A DNA stretch of 64,000 nucleotides from an uncultured Eubacterium sp. (GTDB taxonomy: Bacteria; Bacillota; Clostridia; Lachnospirales; Lachnospiraceae): the NCBI GenBank assembly GCA_948579355.1, contig CAPAOV010000003.1, positions 62,001 through 126,000 of the forward strand, in the 5' to 3' direction. Each line of letters opens with the position of its first letter. The stretch's first letter is position 1. Below are positions 58,741 to 64,000 of this stretch, piece by piece. The notes under the pieces are model-generated. The model had not been told where the DNA came from and did no database searches. It saw only the letters and a list, made by a program, of their open reading frames with translations. The translations under genes were made by a program, and so were the position numbers.

Positions 58741-58773
58741 CTCTTCTCTCCCCTCAGATACTCTTCTAATATG

Positions 58774-59742
58774 CTAAACCATCGTTCCTTTCGGATACAC
58801 ATCGTTACAATCCCATCTCGGAAGAGCAAACCGGTTGTCTTCCCCTAATTTTGCGGCCCGCGCCTCTACGGAAACGCCCAGCGCACAACCCTTTGTTTTT
58901 ATGTAATCTATCACTGCATCACTGTAATTGCCGTAAGGATAGTTCATTACCCACTCATTGGGATTGATTACATCTTTCATAAATGCAAGCGCTTTCTCTA
59001 TATCCTGCTCCATCGCCGGGGCATCCAGCTTTCCAAGCCAATAATGGTCGTAGCCATGCAACCCGAAAAACATACCATCCTCCCGCATCTGCCGCATTTG
59101 TCCGGTATCCAGATAGAGCTCTCTGGCAAAGTCGCTCTCCTCCCGCCCCACGTATTTCTGAAATAATCTTTTTGCTATCTCTGTCCGTATATCTTCCGGC
59201 AACGCATTCTGCAGTAGCCTCTTAACAAATATAACTTCTGCCGTATCCCAGCGATTCGCCACCGCCAACTCGCTATAAAGCGCCTCATTTGCCGGAATTT
59301 CCAATCCCTGCTTACGGCATTCATCCATTTCCCGAAAACAATCCTGAACCAGTTCTGGCATTGCCTGCCGTCCACGCATCTCGGCTTCTGCCAAAATGAA
59401 ATGAATACGGTTTACCGTCAATAATTTATGTTCTTTTAAAGCCATTGCATTGGGAAAAAAAGCCCCCTGAATACCAAACTTTTTTAGAATCGGATAAACG
59501 ACCTCGTAATGGTCGATATAACCGTCATCAAATGTCAGTAAAAAACCATTTTCCGCAACTGAAGAAAAATCCTGTTCCCGGTATGCCTGTAAAATATCCT
59601 CCATCCTAAGAGGATTAAAATGCTTTAATAAATATTCTATCTGCTCCTCAAACAAAGCCTTATCCAACCCTTTAATTGCCGGATAAGCGCTGTCTCTTAA
59701 ATCACGTACATAATGATACATAATCATATGAATCGGTTTCAT
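58774..59742 (-). CDS. polysaccharide deacetylase family protein
   Basis: 322 aa. IHMIMYHYVRDLRD and FLLTFDDGYIDHYEVVYPILKKFGIQGAFFP form the NodB-type core, with the DD metal/catalytic pair. Later FFGLHGYDHYWLGKL supplies the H-x3-H-type zinc ligands, and WVMNYPYGNYSDAVIDYI follows. No signal peptide is visible, so it may be cytosolic and act on a sugar precursor of the nonulosonate pathway. The ATG at 59742 has AGGGTG upstream. First gene of the neuB-neuA-DUF115 unit. Confidence 0.85.
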   Translation of the reverse strand: MKPIHMIMYHYVRDLRDSAYPAIKGLDKALFEEQIEYLLKHFNPLRMEDILQAYREQDFSSVAENGFLLTFDDGYIDHYEVVYPILKKFGIQGAFFPNAMALKEHKLLTVNRIHFILAEAEMRGRQAMPELVQDCFREMDECRKQGLEIPANEALYSELAVANRWDTAEVIFVKRLLQNALPEDIRTEIAKRLFQKYVGREESDFARELYLDTGQMRQMREDGMFFGLHGYDHYWLGKLDAPAMEQDIEKALAFMKDVINPNEWVMNYPYGNYSDAVIDYIKTKGCALGVSVEARAAKLGEDNRFALPRWDCNDVYPKGTMV

Positions 59743-60025
59743 TTTTTTGACACCCTGTAGCACCTGAAATGCCGCCTTTCCGTTTTTTTCCTGTCTTTCT
59801 TTATACTATCATACCGTAATTCATCTGTAAAGACCGGCACGGCTGTAATAATACTCTATAATGCGACCATGAAAGGCGAAGCTTAGGTTGTCGACACTCT
59901 CTGGAAACTCTTTGTGAAAGCGAAGAAAATATAAGAACGGATAACTTTCCGGCCAATTGAAAAATATCCTCTTTTTATGTATAATGAAAAGAAAACTCAA
60001 ATTGAGAAACCTATCGGAGGAAAAT

Positions 60026-60484
60026 ATGAAATATATAACAGCGACTTCTGACATGGCAGGTGCCATCCACAATGTTTTACAGACAACAATTCAAACGATA
60101 TATCCAAAGTATTATCCGAGAGAAGTCGTGGATTTCTTTTGCCGGCTCCACAGTAAAGAACACATTGCAGACGGTATCTCATCTGGTAATATGGGCGTAT
60201 TGGTAGATGAACATATAATTATGGGAACAGGGTGCTTTGACAACAACCATATTACCGGCGTATATGTACTGCCCCCGTATCAAAAGCGGGGCTGCGGCTC
60301 GCACATTATGAATTTTCTGGAAAATGAGATTTCCAAAAAATATGACACGGCCGTCTTAGACGCCTCTCTTCCCGCAGCATGCCTGTACGAGCACAGGGGC
60401 TATAAAACTGTGGGACATGGGATTTACGAATTGGAAAATGAAGTAAAGCTGGTTTATGAAATCATGGCAAAAGATTTAAAATAA
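60026..60484 (+). CDS. GNAT-family N-acetyltransferase
   Basis: 152 aa. The acetyl-CoA site is ITGVYVLPPYQKRGCGSHIMNFLE (the Q/RxxGxG/A motif), with DASLPAACLYEHRGYKTVG typical of the C-terminal strand. GGAGG lies 5 nt before the ATG at 60026; the open frame extends upstream without signals. The substrate is unknown. It stands alone. Confidence 0.9.
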   Translation: MKYITATSDMAGAIHNVLQTTIQTIYPKYYPREVVDFFCRLHSKEHIADGISSGNMGVLVDEHIIMGTGCFDNNHITGVYVLPPYQKRGCGSHIMNFLENEISKKYDTAVLDASLPAACLYEHRGYKTVGHGIYELENEVKLVYEIMAKDLK

Positions 60485-60561
60485 GACAAAACAAAGCAAA
60501 GTAAGTCGGGCAGATTTTTATTTGATAAGATATACTGTTCCTGCAACAGGAGGTGATACGA

Positions 60562-61419
60562 ATGGAATGGACGAATGCCATACAAAGTGCAATTGACTTT
60601 ATGGAGCAGCATATTACCGAGAACATATCCGCAGAAGATGTTGCCAATCATGTGCATATTTCATCTTTTTATTTCCAAAAAGGATTCCGTATGCTCTGTG
60701 GCTTTTCGGTAATAGAATATATCCGGAAGCGCAGGTTAGCTCTCGCCGGCGGCGACCTTGCCACGACAGATATGAAAATCATTGATATTGCGATGAAATA
60801 CGGATATGATTCTCCTGACAGCTTCACAAAAGCATTCACAAGATTTCATGGTGTATCGCCAACTATGGTGCGGAAAGACGATGTCATGATAAAGACTTTT
60901 GCACCGCTGAAATTAGAAATCTCATTGAAAGGTGGTTATCTCATGAATTACAAAATCATTGACAAAGAAAGCTTTACGGTCCTTGGGGTGTCGAAAGAAT
61001 TCAATTATGAAAACTGCAAACAGGAAATCCCTTTGTTTTGGCAGAGCCATTATGAAAAAGGAAACGGGAAATATGTCTGTGGGATGTTTGGAATCAACAT
61101 TGATGAAAAAATGGGGAATGACAGCTTCGAGTATTTGATTGCCGATTTGTATGATTCAAAAATGGAAATTCCGGAAGGTTTTGTAACCCGAACTATCCCT
61201 GCATTTACATGGGCTGTTTTTTCCTGCGTAGGACCGATGCCAACAGCACTTCAAGATGTGAACACAAAGATTTTTTCGGAATGGCTTCCGGCATTGAAAG
61301 AATACGAGTTTGCAGCAGGTTATTGTGTGGAAATGTATGACGCAGCAGACAAGTACCCGAACGGAACGCAGGATGAAAACTACCATACTGAAATATGGAT
61401 TCCCATTCAAAAGAAATGA
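60562..61419 (+). CDS. AraC-family regulator with GyrI-like effector domain
   Basis: 285 aa. The N-terminal AraC HTH pair is ENISAEDVANHVHISSFYFQ and IIDIAMKYGYDSPDSFTKAFTRFHGVSP. From about residue 130 a GyrI/BmrR-like effector-binding domain follows (YKIIDKESFTVLGVSKEFNY and later PAFTWAVFSCVGPMPTALQD, TEIWIPIQKK). The start is the ATG at 60562, 8 nt after AGGAGG. These regulators usually respond to small hydrophobic or cationic ligands. Confidence 0.93.
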   Translation: MEWTNAIQSAIDFMEQHITENISAEDVANHVHISSFYFQKGFRMLCGFSVIEYIRKRRLALAGGDLATTDMKIIDIAMKYGYDSPDSFTKAFTRFHGVSPTMVRKDDVMIKTFAPLKLEISLKGGYLMNYKIIDKESFTVLGVSKEFNYENCKQEIPLFWQSHYEKGNGKYVCGMFGINIDEKMGNDSFEYLIADLYDSKMEIPEGFVTRTIPAFTWAVFSCVGPMPTALQDVNTKIFSEWLPALKEYEFAAGYCVEMYDAADKYPNGTQDENYHTEIWIPIQKK

Positions 61420-61479
61420 TTTACCCAAATCAATAAGCCAATCACGGTTGTAAAGATAATAGCAGTATGCTAAACTAAA

Positions 61480-61516
61480 TGCAGTCACTTACTTGTTTTC
61501 TAAGTAAATGACTGCA
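61480..61516. terminator. hairpin after the AraC-family gene
   Basis: TGCAGTCA-C-TTACTT pairs with AAGTAA-A-TGACTGCA around a 7-nt loop, 60 nt after the stop. A short A-run follows, so on the plus strand it lacks a T-tract and is only a possible terminator. Confidence 0.5.
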
Positions 61517-61577
61517 AAAAGCGTACTGCCCAGCTACAGGGAGCGAATGCGAATCAATCAATAATAAGGAGATTTCT

Positions 61578-62276
61578 ATGCACTATATAAAAGACAACAC
61601 AAAAATATACGTTTATTCGATGCCGATAATGGATTCGCGGATGTATGTTATAATAAATGACGAGAATGAAAAAGAGGCGCTAATTATTGACCCGCTTTTT
61701 TCGGATGAGGCAGTTCCTGTTCTTCACGCGCTTTCACATGCCACGGTACTGCTCACCCATTCCCACTATGACCACATTTCCGGTATGAGCTGGCTGCGTG
61801 AGCAGGTTGATTGTACACTCCTCTGCTCGCAATGCTGTGCAGAAAAAATTGTAAACCCATATAAAAATCTTGCTGCATTCTCCGCCGTATTAATTATAGG
61901 AAAGACCGAGGAGGAGCAGGAACAGTGCATGCAGTTTTTTGAACTGGACTTTACCTGTGAAGCCGACAAAACGTTTGACAGGGAAATAAGCTTTCCTTTT
62001 GGCGGCTACGAAGTTGCGATTCGCTACACGCCGGGGCACTCCGAATGCAGTCAGTGCATCTGCCTTAATGCGTCAAAAAAAGGACTGACACCGAAAATTG
62101 TCTTTACCGGTGACAGTCTTGTAAATGGATATGATACGATAACACGCCTTCCGGGAGGAAGCAAAAAAGATTTTAATTCGATAACCAAGCCTTATCTGGA
62201 TTCCCTTTCCGATGACACCCTAATCATGCCGGGGCATGGAGATTGGGCACTAAAAGGGGCACTTGCCTCCTCCTGA
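61578..62276 (+). CDS. MBL-fold metallo-hydrolase
   Basis: 232 aa. The metallo-beta-lactamase fold has VLLTHSHYDHISGM (H-x-H-x-D-H), YTPGHSECSQC, IVFTGDSLVNGYDT and MPGHGDWAL, all five ligand regions. Members include glyoxalase II and related hydrolases; the substrate here is unknown. AAGGAG lies upstream of the ATG. Last rightward gene before the leftward lipoprotein gene. Confidence 0.9.
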   Translation: MHYIKDNTKIYVYSMPIMDSRMYVIINDENEKEALIIDPLFSDEAVPVLHALSHATVLLTHSHYDHISGMSWLREQVDCTLLCSQCCAEKIVNPYKNLAAFSAVLIIGKTEEEQEQCMQFFELDFTCEADKTFDREISFPFGGYEVAIRYTPGHSECSQCICLNASKKGLTPKIVFTGDSLVNGYDTITRLPGGSKKDFNSITKPYLDSLSDDTLIMPGHGDWALKGALASS

Positions 62277-62308
62277 CAAAAATGCGTATCTTTAAATAAG
62301 TTTGTAAA

Positions 62309-63628
62309 TTATTTTTTCAGCGAATCATTTTGCAGCTTATCAAACTTCTTCATACATTCCTCCACAGAAGAGCCTTTCAACAAATCCCTCACGATGTTGC
62401 ATATATTCCCCCACTGCTCTACTTTCATTCCGGCATTGGAGCCAAGTACATAGGTTCCCTCATTTACTTTTTCTTTCAGCGGCACTAAAGCATCAATACA
62501 ATCTACTTCCACATTCTTCGATGGAGAAATTACTTTATTCGTCTCTGTATATATCTTAAGCTGCTCATCAGACAGAATAATATTCAGAACATCCTTTGTG
62601 TTTTTCAGATTATCTGCATTGACATGAATGCCATATCCGGTCATGGAAATCACCGGCATTTGGCCCAGATGACTTGGAAAACCAATTACCTGCAAATTAA
62701 AGTCCACTTTACCATACGCAGTTTCTGCGTTAGCCGCTCCCCAATATGCCATAACAATTGGCGTCTTCTGGGCTTTAAAATCTGGCCCCTCACCATCTAT
62801 CGCCTCATATGTGTATGCCTTTTTGGCATCAATATATCCCAAATCTATTAATTTTTGCAAATATTCAAAGCCGGGGCGCATATAATCACGCAGCTTCTTT
62901 GCACCACTGTTAATCTGTGCAATCTCCTCGTCCGTATGGTCTCCGTTATACATATCTGCATAAGCCTGAGCAAGAACAAAACACTCCAGCCACCATCGGT
63001 TTGCACCTATCGGTGTTTCTATTCCATTTTTCTTAAATACCCGGCAGCACTCGAGAAGCTCTTCCGGAGTAGAAGGAAGCTTCAGATTATATTTATCAAA
63101 CATATCTTTGTTGACGAATAATCCATGCACTACCACTTCCTGAGGAATTGCCACCAACTTACCATTTACCGTATTGGCAATCTTTACAACGTCTCTGAGG
63201 TTTTTGGCGCTTTCAAGCTCTGATAAGTCCGCCAGCCTCCCCTCATTACCCAACACCTGAATTGTATCCGGATTTAATAAATACAAATCGTCCATATTAT
63301 TGCGCGCCCTGTCAAGCGTTACATCATCATAAGTTTTCTCCTTATAATTCTCCGCAGTATATGTTCGGTACTCTACCGTGATTCCCGTTTTCTTTTCTGC
63401 TGCGCTGACCGTAATATCAAATGCCGTTCTCGCAATATTATCTGCATCCGGGTCGGTTCTTTCCATTGGCCCAAATAAATTAACCATCTTCGTATTATTC
63501 ACTCGGTCACTCACAAGATTCTCCTCTAAATCCTCTTGTCTCGCACAGGCAGCCATAGTAACCATCATTGCTCCGATAAGCAATAAAGCAGCTAGTCTTT
63601 TCCCGTTTTTCTTTAAATGAATAATCAT
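62309..63628 (-). CDS. extracellular solute-binding lipoprotein of an ABC importer
   Basis: 439 aa. A signal peptide ends in a lipobox (LIGAMMVTMAACARQ, lipid-modified Cys near residue 28). The body has the fold signs of family 1 sugar-binding proteins: YDDVTLDRARNNMDDLYLLN, NTVNGKLVAIPQEVVVHGLF, TPEELLECCRVFKKNGIETP and PIVMAYWGAANAE. It would capture a carbohydrate or similar ligand outside the membrane. No permease is adjacent; it instead follows a receiver-domain gene, so it may also serve as a sensing partner. Confidence 0.9.
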   Translation of the reverse strand: MIIHLKKNGKRLAALLLIGAMMVTMAACARQEDLEENLVSDRVNNTKMVNLFGPMERTDPDADNIARTAFDITVSAAEKKTGITVEYRTYTAENYKEKTYDDVTLDRARNNMDDLYLLNPDTIQVLGNEGRLADLSELESAKNLRDVVKIANTVNGKLVAIPQEVVVHGLFVNKDMFDKYNLKLPSTPEELLECCRVFKKNGIETPIGANRWWLECFVLAQAYADMYNGDHTDEEIAQINSGAKKLRDYMRPGFEYLQKLIDLGYIDAKKAYTYEAIDGEGPDFKAQKTPIVMAYWGAANAETAYGKVDFNLQVIGFPSHLGQMPVISMTGYGIHVNADNLKNTKDVLNIILSDEQLKIYTETNKVISPSKNVEVDCIDALVPLKEKVNEGTYVLGSNAGMKVEQWGNICNIVRDLLKGSSVEECMKKFDKLQNDSLKK

Positions 63629-63642
63629 TGCACTCTCCCTTT

Positions 63643-64000
63643 CTATTGCAAATATTTGCTCAGCGTCTTCTTTATCGACTCCATGTCAATTGGCTTAGCA
63701 ATATGTGCGTTCATTCCCGCTGCCAAAGCATCTTTTACGTCTTCTGCAAAAGCATTTGCCGTCATTGCAATAATTGGTATCGTCTTCGCATCTTCACGCT
63801 CCAATGCCCGAATCGCCTTTGTAGCCTCATATCCGTTCATAACCGGCATTTGAACATCCATTAAAATGGCATCAAACTCTCCCTTTTCAGCGCGGGAGAA
63901 ACGTTCCAGCGCTAATTTACCATCTTCTGCGATTTCACAGGTTGCCCCTTCTCCTCTTAATACTTCTGACAAAATTTCTGAATTGATTTCATTGTCCTCG
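63643..64000 (-). CDS. receiver-domain protein (probably C-terminus of a hybrid histidine kinase), 5' end outside window
   Basis: The frame enters from the right edge reading EDNEINSEILSEVLRGEGATCEIAEDG. Next come FDAILMDVQMPVMNGYEATKAIR (phosphoacceptor Asp), IPIIAMTANAFAEDVKDAL (Thr/Ser switch) and AHIAKPIDMESIKKTLSKYL (conserved Lys), then a stop. Starting with EDNEIN and ending right after the domain is typical of the terminal receiver of hybrid sensor kinases. It lies 14 nt before the solute-binding lipoprotein gene. Confidence 0.88.
   Translation of the reverse strand, partial: EDNEINSEILSEVLRGEGATCEIAEDGKLALERFSRAEKGEFDAILMDVQMPVMNGYEATKAIRALEREDAKTIPIIAMTANAFAEDVKDALAAGMNAHIAKPIDMESIKKTLSKYLQ

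Overview
The window looks like chromosomal DNA of an anaerobic Clostridia-class Bacillota, most likely a Lachnospiraceae-type gut or host-associated bacterium. The support is consistent AGGAGG ribosome-binding sites, moderate-to-low GC, a rubrerythrin, a 31-residue holin-like toxin, a fused single-chain PurL, a MerR-methyltransferase fusion and a large BspA-like surface protein with a wall-anchor type C-terminus. The genus cannot be fixed from sequence reading alone. No rRNA, CRISPR array, integrase, transposase or phage structural gene was seen.

Layout. 1-6.3 kb: HAD phosphatase (cut by the left edge), MATE exporter, citrate synthase, and a metal-resistance operon (ArsR/CadC-type repressor, separate HMA metallochaperone, P-type ATPase) with its promoter and operator. 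6.3-11.8 kb: a secreted papain-like protease with a Thr/Pro repeat linker and a DUF4846 partner, a PdaB-like deacetylase, a DUF4258/YgiT toxin-antitoxin-like pair, and rubrerythrin. 11.9-19.6 kb: an AT-rich accessory island flanked by a 315-bp direct duplication that covers the 5' half of the rubrerythrin gene. It holds a truncated metallophosphoesterase, three decayed or catalytically dead Fic-family genes, an unrecognised membrane protein with a winged-helix partner, and a TetR/FMN-binding/flavodoxin operon controlled by a perfect 43-bp palindrome. The right-hand rubrerythrin fragment carries a nonsense codon and a 130-bp MITE with an 8-bp target duplication. 20-23 kb: a spermidine-synthase-like membrane fusion, a macrodomain protein, a thioesterase and a type I holin-like toxin. 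23.6-27.7 kb: a surface protein split by a frameshift.

28-44 kb is mostly housekeeping: greA-lysS, a beta-helix protein, a GntR/ABC operon, prfC, tRNA-Gln, an FtsL/DivIC-like protein with an RHH protein, tRNA-Gly, maf, purL, a SurA/PrsA-like foldase and tRNA-Leu. Between them lies a roughly 460-bp imperfect palindrome, and a single copy of its outer end sits at 30.2 kb. 44.8-49 kb holds a MarR-controlled heterodimeric ABC exporter. 49-51.8 kb has a peptidoglycan-binding protein and the MerR-methyltransferase fusion. 51.9-55.4 kb is a complete dTDP-L-rhamnose operon (rfbABDC) behind a promoter of MerR-activated architecture. 55.4-59.7 kb, on the opposite strand, carries a nonulosonic (sialic/legionaminic) acid unit: deacetylase, neuB, neuA and a DUF115/Maf-type glycosyltransferase. 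The right end has a GNAT acetyltransferase, an AraC regulator with an effector domain, an MBL hydrolase, a lipoprotein solute-binding protein and the C-terminus of a receiver-domain protein cut by the edge.

The rhamnose and nonulosonate operons converge with only 2 bp between them and probably both supply surface glycans. The most unusual parts are the rubrerythrin-flanked island with its cluster of broken Fic genes, the structured palindromic repeat at 37.5-38.0 kb, and the regulatory architectures upstream of the rfb operon and the surface protein.
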